This document shows, in pieces, positions 36,162 to 48,114 of a stretch of 64,000 nucleotides of DNA. Source of the DNA: Prochlorococcus sp. AG-402-I21 (GTDB lineage: Bacteria; Cyanobacteriota; Cyanobacteriia; PCC-6307; Cyanobiaceae). The stretch's first letter is position 1; each line of letters opens with the position of its first letter. A program made the position numbers and the translations under genes. Location: positions 62,001 through 126,000 of the forward strand of contig QCHZ01000002.1 in assembly GCA_003216955.1 (NCBI GenBank), read 5' to 3'. The notes under the pieces were generated by a model. It worked only from the letters and a program-made list of their open reading frames with translations, was not told the origin of the DNA and ran no database searches.

Positions 36162-37727
36162 ATGAAATTATTTCGTCAAGAACCTCTTACAAGGGACATT
36201 AGAGACTTTCTTACTCTTTTAGAAAAGAAAGGTCAATTAAAGAGAATAAGCGTTCCAGTTGATAGTGACCTAGAAATTGCAGCAATAAGCGACCGTGTTC
36301 TTGGTATGGGGGGACCGGCTCTACTTTTTGAAAATGTAAAAGGATCATCAATTCCTGTTGCAGTCAATTTACTTGGCACAATGGAACGCGTGGTTTGGAG
36401 TATGGGCTTAGAGAAGCAAGAACAATTGGAAGATTTAGGTAAAAAGTTAGCGCTTCTTCAACAACCAAGGCCTCCAAAAGGATTTAATGAAACCAAAGCT
36501 TTTGCGTCAGTTGCTTGGGATCTACTTAAAGCACGTCCCGATATTGATCTATTACCACCTTGCCATCAAAAGGTAGTTGGTGAAAAAGATTTAGATCTAA
36601 ATAATTTGCCACTTTTACGTCCCTGGCCAGAGGATGCTGGCGGTGCCATCACTTTAGGACTGGTAATAACAAAAGATCCTGAAACAGGGGTGCCAAATGT
36701 TGGAGTTTATCGGCTCCAAAGACAATCTGCTAAGAGCATGACAGTGCATTGGTTAAGTGTCAGAGGGGGAGCTAGGCATCTTCGGAAAGCAGCTGCTATG
36801 AATAAAAAGTTAGAAGTTGCTGTAGCGATTGGAGTACACCCACTTCTTGTAATGGCTGCAGCAACTCCTATTCCAGTACAGCTCAGCGAATGGCTTTTTG
36901 CAGGTTTATATGCAGGAGAGGGTGTTCGATTAACTAATTGCAAAACTATCGATCTTCAAGTACCTAGTCACAGTGAAATTGTTCTGGAAGGATCTATATC
37001 TCCTGGTGAAGAGATGATGGATGGTCCATTTGGAGACCATATGGGGTTCTATGGGGGAGCTGAAGCCTCACCTTTAATAAGATTCCAATGTATGACTCAA
37101 AGAAAAAACCCTATATTTTTAACCACTTTCAGCGGGAGGCCCCCAAAGGAGGAGGCCATGCTTGCCATAGCATTAAATCGAATTTATACCCCAATACTTA
37201 AACAACAAATACCTGAAATTATTGATTTTTTCCTTCCAATGGAAGCTTTGAGCTATAAGTTAGCAATCATATCTATTGATAAAGCATATCCAGGTCAGGC
37301 GAAAAGAGCTGCTATGGCTTTTTGGAGTGCTCTACCTCAATTTACTTATACAAAATTTGTCGTCATCGTCGACTCAACCATTAATGTAAGAGATCCTAGA
37401 CAAGTAGTTTGGGTAATATCAAGTCAAGTTGACCCTCAAAGAGATTTATTCATACTTGAAAATACTCCTTTTGATACCCTTGACTTCGCGAGTGAGCATA
37501 TCGGCTTAGGAGGGAGATTAGCTATTGATGCAACAACAAAAATTGGCCCAGAGAAAAATCATGATTGGGGTAAACCATTAACAAGGCCTAAAGAACTTGA
37601 GGACAAAGTAGATGAAAAATGGGCAGAACTAGGGTTATCGGAGCTGGAAAACAAGCAACCAAGTCCAGAATTATTTGGTTATGTTATCGATGAACTAATG
37701 CGTCAAAAACAAATAAACAATTCATAA
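36162..37727 (+). CDS. ubiD: UbiD family decarboxylase
   Basis: 521 residues from ATG 36162 (an upstream GTG 36150 adds four residues). This family decarboxylates aromatic or quinone intermediates using prenylated FMN, and in bacteria it acts in ubiquinone synthesis. In cyanobacteria the role in plastoquinone formation is unsettled. Blocks MKLFRQEPLTRDIRDFL, VGVYRLQRQ, GPFGDHMGFYGG and DYPG-like QAKRAAMAFW match the family. A UbiX partner is not in the window. Comes before aroA with a gap of 55 bases. Confidence 0.9.
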   Translation: MKLFRQEPLTRDIRDFLTLLEKKGQLKRISVPVDSDLEIAAISDRVLGMGGPALLFENVKGSSIPVAVNLLGTMERVVWSMGLEKQEQLEDLGKKLALLQQPRPPKGFNETKAFASVAWDLLKARPDIDLLPPCHQKVVGEKDLDLNNLPLLRPWPEDAGGAITLGLVITKDPETGVPNVGVYRLQRQSAKSMTVHWLSVRGGARHLRKAAAMNKKLEVAVAIGVHPLLVMAAATPIPVQLSEWLFAGLYAGEGVRLTNCKTIDLQVPSHSEIVLEGSISPGEEMMDGPFGDHMGFYGGAEASPLIRFQCMTQRKNPIFLTTFSGRPPKEEAMLAIALNRIYTPILKQQIPEIIDFFLPMEALSYKLAIISIDKAYPGQAKRAAMAFWSALPQFTYTKFVVIVDSTINVRDPRQVVWVISSQVDPQRDLFILENTPFDTLDFASEHIGLGGRLAIDATTKIGPEKNHDWGKPLTRPKELEDKVDEKWAELGLSELENKQPSPELFGYVIDELMRQKQINNS

Positions 37728-37782
37728 ATCAGAAATAAAGCTTATCGATAAATAAAATATAAAAAAATATATTGTTTTTTCA

Positions 37783-39117
37783 TTGAAAGTTCCCACTAAA
37801 GATCAGTCTTTAAGAGACCTTCAAAAAGGAGGGGAGCTCTGTGGAAAAGTAAAAGTACCCGGAGATAAATCAATCTCCCACCGCGCACTACTTTTTGGGG
37901 CTATCGCTAAGGGGAAAACCATAATTGAGGGCCTTTTACCTGCTGAAGATCCATTAAGTACTGCTGAATGCCTTAGATCAATGGGCGTAAAGATTAGCCC
38001 AATTAAAAAAGGAGACATTGTTGAAATTGAAGGCGTTGGATTAAATGGCCTCCAAGAGCCTGAAGATATTTTGAACTGCGGCAATTCAGGAACAACTATG
38101 AGATTAATAATGGGACTATTGGCCGGTCAAGATGATCATCATTTCATCCTTACAGGAGATAAATCACTCCGAAATAGGCCAATGAAAAGAGTGGGACAGC
38201 CGTTAAAAATGATGGGGGCTAAAGTTTCTGGAAGATGCGGTGGAGACTTAGCTCCTCTATCAATTATTGGGAACAAATTAAGAGGTGCCGTAATTGGTAC
38301 TCCAGTAGCAAGTGCTCAGATAAAATCTGCAATCCTACTAGCTGCTCTTAATGCAGAGGGCTCAACGACTGTTATCGAGCCGGCCAGATCAAGAGATCAT
38401 AGTGAGAGAATGTTAAAAGCCTTTGGAGCTAATCTAGAAGTTGGTGGTGAGATGGGTAGACATATAACTGTTTCCCCAGGCAAAGAGCTACAAGGTCAAT
38501 CAATTGTTGTTCCGGGTGATATTAGTTCCGCTGCATTTTGGCTCGTTGCAGGTAGCATCATACCCGGGTCAGAATTAGTTGTAGAAAATGTTGGTTTAAA
38601 TCCAACAAGAACTGGAATAATTGACGTATTAGAAGCAATGGAAGCAAATATCAACCTAATAAACAAAAAGGATGTGGCCGGTGAACCTGTTGGTGACATT
38701 GAAGTTTTCTACAACGAAAGCTTGAAACCATTTAAAATTGATGGTGAGATAATGCCTCGGCTTGTAGACGAAATACCTATTTTATCTGTAGCAGCATGTT
38801 TTTGTAATGGTATCAGTCAAATAAAAGGAGCAAGTGAATTAAGAGTAAAAGAAACTGATCGATTAGCTGTAATGGCCAGGCAATTAAAAAGGATGGGGGC
38901 AAAAGTAGATGAACATCAAGATGGTCTAACTATCTATGGAGGAAATAATTTAAGAGGATGCGAGCTGGATAGCGAAGATGATCACCGTATAGCCATGAGT
39001 TTAGCTATTGCATCAATAATGGCTAATTCTAATTCGACATTACGACGTAGTGAAGCTGCAGCAATCTCATATCCTGATTTCTGGAGTGATCTTATGAGAC
39101 TTCAACAAAAAAGTTAG
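37783..39117 (+). CDS. aroA: EPSP synthase (3-phosphoshikimate 1-carboxyvinyltransferase)
   Basis: Sixth step of the shikimate pathway. 444 residues with [14 protein letters not shown] (about 23-36), [12 protein letters not shown] (about 101-112) and the C-terminal [10 protein letters not shown] and DDHRIAMS. The start is TTG 37783, the only start codon consistent with the conserved N-terminus. The next gene (methyltransferase) starts 12 bases after the stop, probably in the same unit. Confidence 0.94.
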   Translation: MKVPTKDQSLRDLQKGGELCGKVKVPGDKSISHRALLFGAIAKGKTIIEGLLPAEDPLSTAECLRSMGVKISPIKKGDIVEIEGVGLNGLQEPEDILNCGNSGTTMRLIMGLLAGQDDHHFILTGDKSLRNRPMKRVGQPLKMMGAKVSGRCGGDLAPLSIIGNKLRGAVIGTPVASAQIKSAILLAALNAEGSTTVIEPARSRDHSERMLKAFGANLEVGGEMGRHITVSPGKELQGQSIVVPGDISSAAFWLVAGSIIPGSELVVENVGLNPTRTGIIDVLEAMEANINLINKKDVAGEPVGDIEVFYNESLKPFKIDGEIMPRLVDEIPILSVAACFCNGISQIKGASELRVKETDRLAVMARQLKRMGAKVDEHQDGLTIYGGNNLRGCELDSEDDHRIAMSLAIASIMANSNSTLRRSEAAAISYPDFWSDLMRLQQKS

Positions 39118-39129
39118 ATTTTCTAAGAA

Positions 39130-40032
39130 TTGGATGATTTAAAAAAACATACTACAAAAGATGGGAGTTTAAGTCTCTATAGCTTGTTCTATGAAGAAGG
39201 ATTCCATGATAAGGACGGAGCACTTAGAGAATCAACTGCTAAATATCTCTTACCTGCTCAATTAGAACAATTTTCTAACACTGAAAAAATAGTCATTTTA
39301 GATGTTTGCATGGGATTGGGATATAACACAGGATGTATTCTCGAAAAGTTAATTCAAAGCAATATAAAAATTGAATGGCATGGGCTTGAGATTGATCAAA
39401 GGCCTCTTAAGCTTGCTCTTAATGAAAAAACATTTCAGAGAATTTGGTCTCCAAAAATATTACATTTTTTTAATTGCATAAACAAATCAGGGAAATGGTC
39501 TGAAGGTTTTAACGAAGGAACTATTCACTGGGGAGATGCAAGACAAAAAATATATGAAATACAAGATTATATACGCTTTGATTTAATTCTTCTTGATCCT
39601 TTTTCTCCACAAAAATGTCCCGAGCTATGGAGCGAAGAATTCATCTCTTTATTAACCAAAAGGCTTTCTTTCGAAGGCCGCTTAATTACATATTCAACTG
39701 CTGCCTCAATCAGAGCGAGTTTTATAAGAGCTGGTTTAAAAATCTATTCAATAGTTCCCTCAGTCGACGACCAAAACAAATGGAGTGCAGGGACAGTCGC
39801 TATGAGAAAGGGAATAGAGCGACCGTTTATTTCAAAAAATTGTCAGTTTAAAGACTTAAGCACCAGGGAAGTAGAACACCTTGCTACGCGTTCATCTATT
39901 CCTTACAGGGATCCAACAGGGAGAGGAAACTCTAAAGAAATTATTTCAACAAGAGAATTAGAGCAATCTAAAAGTCAACTAAAATACACTTCATCATGGA
40001 GAAAACGATGGAATACTGCGCAAAAGCAATAA
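39130..40032 (+). CDS. MnmC-type SAM methyltransferase (single domain)
   Basis: 300 residues from TTG 39130. Contains the SAM-binding [13 protein letters not shown] and the [12 protein letters not shown] block that marks the MnmC/DUF752 methyltransferases, which finish 5-methylaminomethyl-uridine in the tRNA wobble base. Bifunctional MnmC in enterobacteria is about 660 residues with an FAD domain; here only the methyltransferase half is present. Located directly between aroA and glmU, same strand. Confidence 0.85.
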   Translation: MDDLKKHTTKDGSLSLYSLFYEEGFHDKDGALRESTAKYLLPAQLEQFSNTEKIVILDVCMGLGYNTGCILEKLIQSNIKIEWHGLEIDQRPLKLALNEKTFQRIWSPKILHFFNCINKSGKWSEGFNEGTIHWGDARQKIYEIQDYIRFDLILLDPFSPQKCPELWSEEFISLLTKRLSFEGRLITYSTAASIRASFIRAGLKIYSIVPSVDDQNKWSAGTVAMRKGIERPFISKNCQFKDLSTREVEHLATRSSIPYRDPTGRGNSKEIISTRELEQSKSQLKYTSSWRKRWNTAQKQ

Positions 40033-40063
40033 AGCAATTAGATTTCTTCAAAAAAGTACTCTA

Positions 40064-41404
40064 ATGCTTGCCATCGCAATTTTAGCGGCTGGAAAAGGTA
40101 CGCGAATGAAAAGTAAGCTGCCTAAGGTTCTTCATCCTTTGGCAGGAAAATCACTTATTGATAGGGTTTTGTCTTGTACTCATAGGCTCAAGCCCAATCG
40201 TAAGTTAATAGTTATAGGACATCAAGCTTCTCTAGTAGAAGACTCTCTAAAACATCATCAAGACTTGGATTTTGTTCTTCAACAACCTCAAAATGGAACA
40301 GGACATGCGATTCAGCAATTAAGTCCCAGATTAAAAGGATTTAATGGAGAACTTTTAGTATTAAATGGAGATGTACCTCTGCTAAAAGAGGAAACTCTAA
40401 GTTCACTTTTAAAATTCCACAAAGAATCCAACGCCAGTGTAACTTTTTTATCTGCAAGCTTAGACTCTCCAACTGGATACGGGCGAGTATTTACAGATGA
40501 GTCGGGACTAGTAAAAAAAATCATCGAAGAGAAAGATTGCACTAATGAACAGCGAAAAAACAAATTAATAAATGCAGGTATATATTGTTTCAATTGGCAA
40601 CAACTATCAGATGTTTTAAACTTATTATCTAACCAAAATAGTCAAAATGAGATTTATATAACAGATACTATAAGTTTACTCAAAAAAGCATTGCATTTTG
40701 AGGTAGATAATCCATTTGAGATTAAAGGCATTAATGATAGAGTTCAACTATCTGAATGCGAACAATACATCCAAGAAAAGCTTAAATCCTTATGGATGAG
40801 TAAGGGAGTTTCTTTTGTTGATCCTATTAGTTGCTCTCTAAGTGAGGATTCAAACTTTGGTACAGACGTAATTATTGAGCCACAAACTCATCTTCGTGGT
40901 AAATGCAGTATTGGCAATGGATGTCATTTAGGTCCAGGTAGTGTCATAACAAATTCAACTCTTGCGGAAAATGTATTAGCCATTCATTCATTCATCAATG
41001 AGGCAACGATTGGAAATAATACATCAATTGGTCCATTCGCCCACATAAGACCGGAATCAAACATAAGACAAAATTCTAAAATAGGGAACTTTGTAGAAAT
41101 AAAAAAAAGTTGTATTGGTGAAGGGACAAAAATCAATCATTTAAGCTATGTAGGTGATTCAGCTCTAGGAAAAAATATTAATATTGGAGCAGGTACTATC
41201 ACAGCTAATTTCGATGGTAAGAATAAACATAGAACAATTATTGATGATTATTCAAAAACCGGTGCGAATTCAGTACTTGTTGCGCCAATCAAGATTGGGG
41301 CACATGTAACCATTGGTGCAGGCTCAACAATAAGTAAAGATATTCCTGATAAAAGTTTAGTAGTTGAAAGATCAAAAGCAATTATTAGAACTAAGACTAA
41401 TTAA
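40064..41404 (+). CDS. glmU: Bifunctional UDP-GlcNAc synthesis enzyme GlmU
   Basis: 446 residues. N-terminal uridylyltransferase domain with [20 protein letters not shown] at 7-26, [11 protein letters not shown] and LNGDVPLL. C-terminal left-handed beta-helix with hexapeptide repeats ([25 protein letters not shown]), which acetylates glucosamine-1-phosphate. Feeds UDP-GlcNAc to peptidoglycan. It converges with murF, so two wall-precursor genes meet here. Confidence 0.95.
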   Translation: MLAIAILAAGKGTRMKSKLPKVLHPLAGKSLIDRVLSCTHRLKPNRKLIVIGHQASLVEDSLKHHQDLDFVLQQPQNGTGHAIQQLSPRLKGFNGELLVLNGDVPLLKEETLSSLLKFHKESNASVTFLSASLDSPTGYGRVFTDESGLVKKIIEEKDCTNEQRKNKLINAGIYCFNWQQLSDVLNLLSNQNSQNEIYITDTISLLKKALHFEVDNPFEIKGINDRVQLSECEQYIQEKLKSLWMSKGVSFVDPISCSLSEDSNFGTDVIIEPQTHLRGKCSIGNGCHLGPGSVITNSTLAENVLAIHSFINEATIGNNTSIGPFAHIRPESNIRQNSKIGNFVEIKKSCIGEGTKINHLSYVGDSALGKNINIGAGTITANFDGKNKHRTIIDDYSKTGANSVLVAPIKIGAHVTIGAGSTISKDIPDKSLVVERSKAIIRTKTN

Positions 41405-41418
41405 CTACAACGGCGAAA

Positions 41419-42816
41419 TTATTTCTTTAAATAAGGTAATACTTTTTCTAATTCTAACTTACGACTACCTTTAATTAAAATATTGTCTCCCGGAGAAAGC
41501 CATGATAATAGTGACATAGCAGCATCTTTTGGGGTAGTTACTACATCATGATTTGGTAATTCTCTGATTGTCTTTTTTATTATATTAGATTCCTCCCCGC
41601 AAGAGACGAACACAATTCCAGTGAGACCTAATTCAACGGCTTTTTTAAGAACTTTCTGATGAAGTGAAATACTCTCAGAGCCCAACTCAAGCATCGTACC
41701 TAAAACTGCAAAATGCCTGCCAGGCTTGCTTACCAATAACTCTAAAGATGCAATAACAGATTCGGGTGATGCATTGTAAGTCTCATCTAAAACTAAATAT
41801 TCTCCACAATCAACTAATCTATTTCTTCCCATTGGCATATTTATTTTTAATTGATCAAGATTCTTTATTGACAGTCCTAATTCTGTTGCGACAGTCAATG
41901 CCAGAAGAAAATTCATAGCATTATGTCTTCCTTCAAGGGGTAATTTGAATTTACTTCCCTCAAAACGTATGAAATTATTTTGCATGTCAATTTGAGAAAT
42001 ATAATCTGGTTCAATATCTTGAAAAGCAAAATCCTGATTATTAAAATCTAAGCAATTCAGTGAAAAGCCCTCTATCTCTACACGAACAATTCGTCCTGAC
42101 CATTTTTCTAACAAAGCTTTTTCTAAGAGGTAGTCGCCAAAAGGAATGATCACAACACCATCAGATCTTAGGCTTGAGGTGATTTCAGACTTGGCTTTTG
42201 CAATATTTTCTCTACTACCAAGAATGCCAATATGAGCTTGTCCCACATTTGTAATTACAGCGATATCAGGTTCAGCAACTCGAGAGAGACGTGCAATTTG
42301 GCCGAAACCACGCATACCCATTTCGATAACAAAAGCAGCATCTTTTTCGGACCCTCTAAGCAGAGTTTTTGGAACACCAACATCATTATTTTCATTCCCT
42401 CTGCTAGAGACAATTTCACCAAGAGGAGACAGTATTGCTCGAATCAATTCTCTTGTAGTTGTTTTCCCAACAGAGCCAGTAACAGCAACAACAGGAAGAC
42501 TTAAATTTCTTCGATGAAGCAATGCGATCTGTTGATAGGCGTACAGAGTATCTGGAACCACCCAGTGAGGCAGGTCAGTTGGTACCACACCATTATATTT
42601 TTCAGAAACTACTGCTGCCTGTATACCAAGATCAAAAGCCATATCTAAGAAATCATGACCATCAAATTTATTGCCTACCAAAGGGACAAAGAAATCACCC
42701 TTTTCAATTGTCCTCGAATCAGTAGATATACGACCAACAGGTAAATTAAGATCTATTTCCTTTTGATTACCTGGCTTCCCCCATAGTTCAATTAAGTCCT
42801 TAAAAGTAATATCCAT
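41419..42816 (-). CDS. murF: UDP-MurNAc-tripeptide D-Ala-D-Ala ligase MurF
   Basis: 465 residues. ATP-binding loop VTGSVGKTTT (about 112-121), plus family blocks STDSRTIEKGDFFVPL at the N-terminus, ENNDVGVPKTLL, and NASPESV near residue 349. Last cytoplasmic ligation in making the peptidoglycan precursor. Start ATG 42816. Confidence 0.95.
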   Translation of the reverse strand: MDITFKDLIELWGKPGNQKEIDLNLPVGRISTDSRTIEKGDFFVPLVGNKFDGHDFLDMAFDLGIQAAVVSEKYNGVVPTDLPHWVVPDTLYAYQQIALLHRRNLSLPVVAVTGSVGKTTTRELIRAILSPLGEIVSSRGNENNDVGVPKTLLRGSEKDAAFVIEMGMRGFGQIARLSRVAEPDIAVITNVGQAHIGILGSRENIAKAKSEITSSLRSDGVVIIPFGDYLLEKALLEKWSGRIVRVEIEGFSLNCLDFNNQDFAFQDIEPDYISQIDMQNNFIRFEGSKFKLPLEGRHNAMNFLLALTVATELGLSIKNLDQLKINMPMGRNRLVDCGEYLVLDETYNASPESVIASLELLVSKPGRHFAVLGTMLELGSESISLHQKVLKKAVELGLTGIVFVSCGEESNIIKKTIRELPNHDVVTTPKDAAMSLLSWLSPGDNILIKGSRKLELEKVLPYLKK

Positions 42817-42869
42817 ACAAATATTTGAATAGAAGCAAAGTAATCTAAATACTCAAAAATCCTATAATT

Positions 42870-44324
42870 TTATTTTTTCCCTTTCCTTGAAGGATCTGCT
42901 TCTTGGCCGTAAGAAAACTTTTCAACCTCTGCAGCATCAGGAGAAGGCTCCTTAATTCCACAAACATCTTTGTACATTAATTCATATTCCTTCGCGGATC
43001 TATCCCAACTATATTTATTTGACATTGCTCTTAATTGTAATTCCTTCCAACTTTTCTGATGTCTATATGCTTCCCAAGAACGAACTAATGCTGTATAAAA
43101 GTCAATTGGTTCATACCGATCAAAGCAAAATCCAGAACCTGTTTCATTCATAGGGTTATAAGGTTCTACTGTATCCACTAAACCGCCTACTTTTCTAACG
43201 ATCGGAATAGCACCATAACGCATAGCTAATAATTGACTAATACCACATGGCTCAAAACGACTAGGCATTAGGAATGCATCAGCGCCTCCATAAATGAGCC
43301 TTGATAATGCATCATCGTAAGTAAGAAAAACAGAAAAACGACCAGGATACTCAATTGCAAGTTGCCATAAAGATGACTCTAAATAGCGATCACCCGTGCC
43401 AAGGACAACGACCTGAGAGTCAGTATAAGAAAGAAGCCTTCTGGCTACTTGTAGTAAGAGGTCAATACCTTTTTGGTCAACAAGCCTACCAACCATTCCC
43501 ATTAGATACTTATCTGGATTCACTTCAAGTCCCATTCTTTCTTGAAGGACTCTTTTATTAATTGCTCTACCAGAAATATTATCTACACTAAATTTAGATG
43601 GCAATGAATTATCCGTTGCTGGATTCCACTCATCCAGATCAACTCCATTTAATATTCCTCGTAATTTTCCAGAAATATAATTTAAAAGTCCCTCTAATTT
43701 TTCTCCATATTCAGATGTTCGAATTTCCCTTGAATAAGTTGGAGATACTGCATTCACTCTGTCGGCATACAACATTGCTGATGCCATCGTGTGATCACCA
43801 TGCATATACCACGGGCACCAGGTTATTTGATCAAGCTTCCATCTCCATGGGCCTTGATACTTGAGATTATGAATAGTAAATACTGTACTGATTTCAGGGT
43901 CTTGGTGCATCCAAACTGGGATCATTCCAGTATGCCAATCATGACAATGGAGCACTTGTGGTTTCCATGAGTTCCATGCAAATTCAGAGACTGCACTAGC
44001 AAAAAAAGTAAATCTCCAATCTTCATCTTCTCCTCCGTATATACGCTCAGAATCAAAACATGGATGTCCAACTAAATAAATTGGCAACCCATTAGAGGGA
44101 TGCCTTGTTTCAAAAACAGCGAAGTCAACACCCATTGTATTGGCCCGAAAGATAGGTTCAGGAGCAATATCCATCAACGTCCATAATTTTCCATACCCTG
44201 GAATTATTAATCGAACATCATGTCCAAGTTTTTTAAGCGCAGGAGGTAATGAACCAACAACATCACCCATACCTCCAACCTTTATCATTGGGGCACATTC
44301 AGCCGCAGCAAAAAGTATTCTCAT
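42870..44324 (-). CDS. glgA: Glycogen synthase GlgA
   Basis: 484 residues of a GT5 glycosyltransferase. The ADP-glucose-binding KVGGMGDV is at 15-22, and the C-terminal motif [11 protein letters not shown] (about 358-368) holds the catalytic-site Glu. Makes alpha-1,4-glucan for carbon storage in the light. The short Lys-rich tail is not conserved. Start ATG 44324. Confidence 0.95.
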   Translation of the reverse strand: MRILFAAAECAPMIKVGGMGDVVGSLPPALKKLGHDVRLIIPGYGKLWTLMDIAPEPIFRANTMGVDFAVFETRHPSNGLPIYLVGHPCFDSERIYGGEDEDWRFTFFASAVSEFAWNSWKPQVLHCHDWHTGMIPVWMHQDPEISTVFTIHNLKYQGPWRWKLDQITWCPWYMHGDHTMASAMLYADRVNAVSPTYSREIRTSEYGEKLEGLLNYISGKLRGILNGVDLDEWNPATDNSLPSKFSVDNISGRAINKRVLQERMGLEVNPDKYLMGMVGRLVDQKGIDLLLQVARRLLSYTDSQVVVLGTGDRYLESSLWQLAIEYPGRFSVFLTYDDALSRLIYGGADAFLMPSRFEPCGISQLLAMRYGAIPIVRKVGGLVDTVEPYNPMNETGSGFCFDRYEPIDFYTALVRSWEAYRHQKSWKELQLRAMSNKYSWDRSAKEYELMYKDVCGIKEPSPDAAEVEKFSYGQEADPSRKGKK

Positions 44325-44373
44325 TTAATTCATAAACAAAGAAAGATTCATTTTTTGGATAAACCAAATAAAA

Positions 44374-45267
44374 TCATGGAAGCCATTTTGATTCGGAGAA
44401 ATCAGGATCCCTTTTCTCCATAAAAGCATTTCTTCCCTCCTTTGACTCATCAGTCGTATAAAAAAGATGTGTTGCCTGGCCAGCAAGTTCTTGAATACCT
44501 GCTAATCCATCTGTATCAGCATTAAAAGAAAGTTTCAAACACTTTATAGCTGTTGGACTATTTTGAAGTATTTCCCTAGCCCATTTAACACCTGCTGACT
44601 CGAGCAAATTAATTGGTGAAATGGCATTTATTAGCCCCATATCCAATGCTTCCTTCGCTCCATATTTCCTACATAGGAACCAAATTTCTCTAGCCTTTTT
44701 TTGACCTACAACCCTTGCTAAATAACTGGAACCAAACCCTGCATCAAAGCTCCCAACTTTAGGTCCTGTTTGACCGAACATTGCATTATCTGCAGCCAAA
44801 CTCAGATCACAGATCAAATGTAAAACATGACCTCCCCCTATTGCGAAACCAGGAACAAGCGCAATAACTACTTTGGGAAGGCTCCGAATTATACGTTGCA
44901 AATCAAGAACATTTAAACGCGGTATTCCATCATCTCCAAGGTACCCTCCACTTCCACGTATGGCCTGATCTCCGCCAGAACAAAAAGCGAACTTTCCATC
45001 TTTAGAAGGTCCTACCCCTGTAAATAAAACTACTCCAATTTTTGGATCTTCTCTTATTCTAATAAATGCATCACAAAGTTCTGAAATTGTTTTAGGTCGA
45101 AAAGCATTTCTTTTCTCAGGACGATTTATCGCAACACGAGCAATTCCTTCAGGACTTATATCAAGCAAGATATCTTTGTATTCACCAACAGAAACCCATG
45201 AGGTAATAATTTCCCCAGGGAGGACTCTTCTAGACATATTATTAGGAGTAATAGGTTTTAAAGTCAT
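44374..45267 (-). CDS. menB: 1,4-dihydroxy-2-naphthoyl-CoA synthase MenB
   Basis: 297 residues of the crotonase superfamily. Forms the naphthoate ring of phylloquinone, the secondary acceptor A1 of photosystem I. Motifs: [20 protein letters not shown] and [12 protein letters not shown] (oxyanion region), and SPTAIKCLK. Start ATG 45267. Downstream of menD by 38 bases on the same strand. Confidence 0.94.
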   Translation of the reverse strand: MTLKPITPNNMSRRVLPGEIITSWVSVGEYKDILLDISPEGIARVAINRPEKRNAFRPKTISELCDAFIRIREDPKIGVVLFTGVGPSKDGKFAFCSGGDQAIRGSGGYLGDDGIPRLNVLDLQRIIRSLPKVVIALVPGFAIGGGHVLHLICDLSLAADNAMFGQTGPKVGSFDAGFGSSYLARVVGQKKAREIWFLCRKYGAKEALDMGLINAISPINLLESAGVKWAREILQNSPTAIKCLKLSFNADTDGLAGIQELAGQATHLFYTTDESKEGRNAFMEKRDPDFSESKWLP

Positions 45268-45304
45268 TTTTTTAAATTAAATTTAGTAAAAACTTGCTAA
45301 ATTC

Positions 45305-47077
45305 TCAGATAATGTTTTTTAGATCATCACGTAAACTTACTCTCAATCTATGATCTTCAAGAGAGTTAGTACAAACTCTTATTAATACATTTGTTGATAG
45401 AGAAAAACTCCATTCAATTGCTTGTTCTAAATCATCCAAGCAAGCAACTTGCTTATATTTCAATCCATATGCCTTAGCAAGTGTAAGATGACAAACTTGC
45501 TGAGGCATAAGAAAAATTTCTTCAAAATCGCCTTCTTCTATTCTATCTATATTTAATTGATTAAAGATACCCCCTCCACCATTATCAATCATGATTACGA
45601 TTAAACTAATATTTTTATCCTTTGAAAATAGCCAACCATTTGTATCATGAAGAAGTGCTAAATCACCAGTAATTAATATCATTCTCCCCATAATTATTGA
45701 TAATCCCATCCCCATTGAGAGTGTCCCATCAATTCCTGATGCCCCCCTAAAGCCAAAACACCTTCTTAGGAAAGCGCCCTCTCCCGAATAACTCAACCAA
45801 TCTCTTATGGGGCTACTTGAAGCAAGCATTACAGGGATAGAAGTTGGCAACAAGCGAGGAAGTAATCTAGCCAAAGCAGGTTCAGTAATTAACCCATTTC
45901 GGAATAACCTTTTATCAAGCCAATCATGGATAAATAAATCATATTTTATAAGCTCTTTAGTCAACTTTTGACTTACAATTTTTTTATCTATTGCTGGCCT
46001 TACGAGAATACCCTCAAGCAATTTATCAACCCAAAACGAAAACCCTTCACTAAATTGTGTCGAGCCACCTATAGGATCAAGATTTCGACAATCTCCCTCA
46101 GTAATAAGTAATTGAACTTTTCCTGGTTTTTTAAGCCAAGTTTGTAATCCTCTACTTGGAGATATTGGACCCAATCGTAAAACTTGAATCTCTTTGATTT
46201 TTTCAAATAAACCAATTGAGAAAAAAAGATCCCAGTGATTGATTAAACCCTCTTGATTATTTTCAACCCCAGAGAGTGGATCAGCCAGAATTGGCCATCC
46301 AGTTAATTTTTGCCACTTCTTTAATGCGCCCCTAAAAGAAACAAGTTCTTTTGATTTTCCTCTCCATGGCCCAACAATAATTATTCCTAAAGAGAATGGA
46401 TCTAATTTTGGTATTTTCAAACATGGAAAATTTTTAACGACTTCATACTTATTTGAAGTGATTTTTTCTCTTAAAAATCCTTCAATGCCCCATCCATTAA
46501 GAACTTTATTCTGATCGATTTCGCAAGGATGCAAAGGCTCCTCATAAGCAAGGTTAATATGAACTGGTCCAGGAATGTTAGAAGCCATTTCGAATGATTT
46601 TCCAAGTAAGGATGTCAGTCTCTCTTTTGAAATCAGATGAATTCCTTCTTTTGGAGATTCATCAAAATGTCTACAAACAGACTTAAGAAAATCCTCTTGA
46701 TTAACTGCTTGATTGGCTCCACATTCTTTTAATCGCAAAGGTCTATCTGCAGTTAAAAACAAGAGAGGATGGCATGACCTATCTGCTTCAACAGCAGCCG
46801 GCAAAAGATTTGCGACAGCACTTCCAGAAGTTGTAATGACGCAACTTACTTGCCCACTAGCTGCACTTATTCCCAAAGCAAGGAATGCAGCCGACCTTTC
46901 GTCAATTGATGTTATGAGAGTTAATTCTTTTCTCTTAGAGAGACTTGCTGCTGCTAAAGCAAGAGGGCCTGATCTGCTACCGGGGCAAAGGACAAAATAT
47001 TTCACTCCCTTAGCTACTAGAGTTTTAAGGAGCTCTAAGCTGATGAAAAAATTGTAACGAGCTAGTGAAATTGCCAA
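45305..47077 (-). CDS. menD: 2-succinyl-5-enolpyruvyl-6-hydroxy-3-cyclohexene-1-carboxylate synthase MenD
   Basis: 590 residues of a ThDP enzyme. The catalytic Glu is in SIDERSAAFLALG (about 58-70), and the ThDP/Mg site is ITGDLALLHDTNG (about 467-479) with NGGGGIFN following. Performs the first committed step of phylloquinone synthesis. The start is TTG 47077, divergent from lepB. Confidence 0.93.
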   Translation of the reverse strand: MAISLARYNFFISLELLKTLVAKGVKYFVLCPGSRSGPLALAAASLSKRKELTLITSIDERSAAFLALGISAASGQVSCVITTSGSAVANLLPAAVEADRSCHPLLFLTADRPLRLKECGANQAVNQEDFLKSVCRHFDESPKEGIHLISKERLTSLLGKSFEMASNIPGPVHINLAYEEPLHPCEIDQNKVLNGWGIEGFLREKITSNKYEVVKNFPCLKIPKLDPFSLGIIIVGPWRGKSKELVSFRGALKKWQKLTGWPILADPLSGVENNQEGLINHWDLFFSIGLFEKIKEIQVLRLGPISPSRGLQTWLKKPGKVQLLITEGDCRNLDPIGGSTQFSEGFSFWVDKLLEGILVRPAIDKKIVSQKLTKELIKYDLFIHDWLDKRLFRNGLITEPALARLLPRLLPTSIPVMLASSSPIRDWLSYSGEGAFLRRCFGFRGASGIDGTLSMGMGLSIIMGRMILITGDLALLHDTNGWLFSKDKNISLIVIMIDNGGGGIFNQLNIDRIEEGDFEEIFLMPQQVCHLTLAKAYGLKYKQVACLDDLEQAIEWSFSLSTNVLIRVCTNSLEDHRLRVSLRDDLKNII

Positions 47078-47140
47078 AAGAACAACTACTTCGATTTTTG
47101 TAAAAAACTTTCCAAAAAGTAACTAAAACAAAGAAAATTC

Positions 47141-47707
47141 ATGACATCTACTAGATCAAAAAAGAATCAAAACCAAAATAGCTGGAAAGGATTGTTGGTT
47201 TGGATATTAATTGCGCTTTTATTAAGATGGCAAGCAGTTGAACCTAGATGGATTCCATCTGGATCAATGATCCCAACTTTGCAAATTCAAGACAGAATAT
47301 TGATAGAAAAAATAACCCCAAGACTTAAAAATAAACTAAATAAACATTTAAATTTAAATACGATTGTTATTTTCAAACCTCCAAAAATCCTTACAGAAGC
47401 GGGCTACAGTGATAGTTCAGCGCTAATAAAAAGAGTCGTTGGATTACCTGGAGACAAAATAGAAGTTACTAATGGGAAACTATATAGAAATGAAAAAGAA
47501 ATAAATGAACCTTGGATTAAAGAACCTATCCAATATGAAATGGACGCAATAAATGTGCCAGACTATTCACTTTGGGTCTTAGGAGACAACCGAAATAACA
47601 GTTTAGACTCTCATATTTGGGGGGCTCTTCCAGAAAAAAATCTTATAGGTACTGCGCTTGCAAGGTACTGGCCACTAAAAAAATTAGGACCTATTCGGTT
47701 CCCATAA
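47141..47707 (+). CDS. lepB: Signal peptidase I
   Basis: 188 residues. One N-terminal membrane helix (about 17-29), the catalytic Ser42 in SGSMIPTL, and Lys97 in KRVVGLPGD. The C-terminal box GDNRNNSLDSHIWG is present. Removes signal peptides from secreted proteins; the lipoprotein MntC and the Sec-exported amidase would be type II and type I substrates respectively. Start ATG 47141. Confidence 0.94.
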   Translation: MTSTRSKKNQNQNSWKGLLVWILIALLLRWQAVEPRWIPSGSMIPTLQIQDRILIEKITPRLKNKLNKHLNLNTIVIFKPPKILTEAGYSDSSALIKRVVGLPGDKIEVTNGKLYRNEKEINEPWIKEPIQYEMDAINVPDYSLWVLGDNRNNSLDSHIWGALPEKNLIGTALARYWPLKKLGPIRFP

Positions 47708-47769
47708 CCTAAATTAAATTTTATTGGAGTGCGTTTTGCGATATTGTGTAATTACCTTGAAAAAACTGG

Positions 47770-48114
47770 ATGTTCAATCCTGAATTTTTAGCTACAGACA
47801 ATAATGAGGGCCATGAGGCAAATGCTCTAATTCAGTACTTACAAGATCAACCTGCTGACGTTTTGCAAAGAGTCGCAAAATCTGCCAGTCCCGAAATTCA
47901 AGAAATAATCCGACACAATGTTCAAGGTTTACTTGGAATGCTTCCTGGAGAGCAATTTGAGGTAAAAGTAACTTCTACCAAGGATAATTTGGCTAGTTTA
48001 TTAGCCTCCGCGATGATGACAGGGTACTTCCTTAGACAAATGGAGCAAAGGAAACAATTAGAGGAAACACTTTTGTCCGACGAGGAAATGTCAGTCGACC
48101 CAGATAAAATTTAA
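47770..48114 (+). CDS. DUF760 family protein
   Basis: 114 residues with the pattern ANALIQYLQDQPADVLQRVAKSASPEIQEII and a second block MLPGEQFEV...LASLLASAMMTGYFLR. The family is shared by cyanobacteria and plastids; its role is unknown. Highly acidic tail. It converges with the next gene, overlapping by 4 bases. Confidence 0.8.
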   Translation: MFNPEFLATDNNEGHEANALIQYLQDQPADVLQRVAKSASPEIQEIIRHNVQGLLGMLPGEQFEVKVTSTKDNLASLLASAMMTGYFLRQMEQRKQLEETLLSDEEMSVDPDKI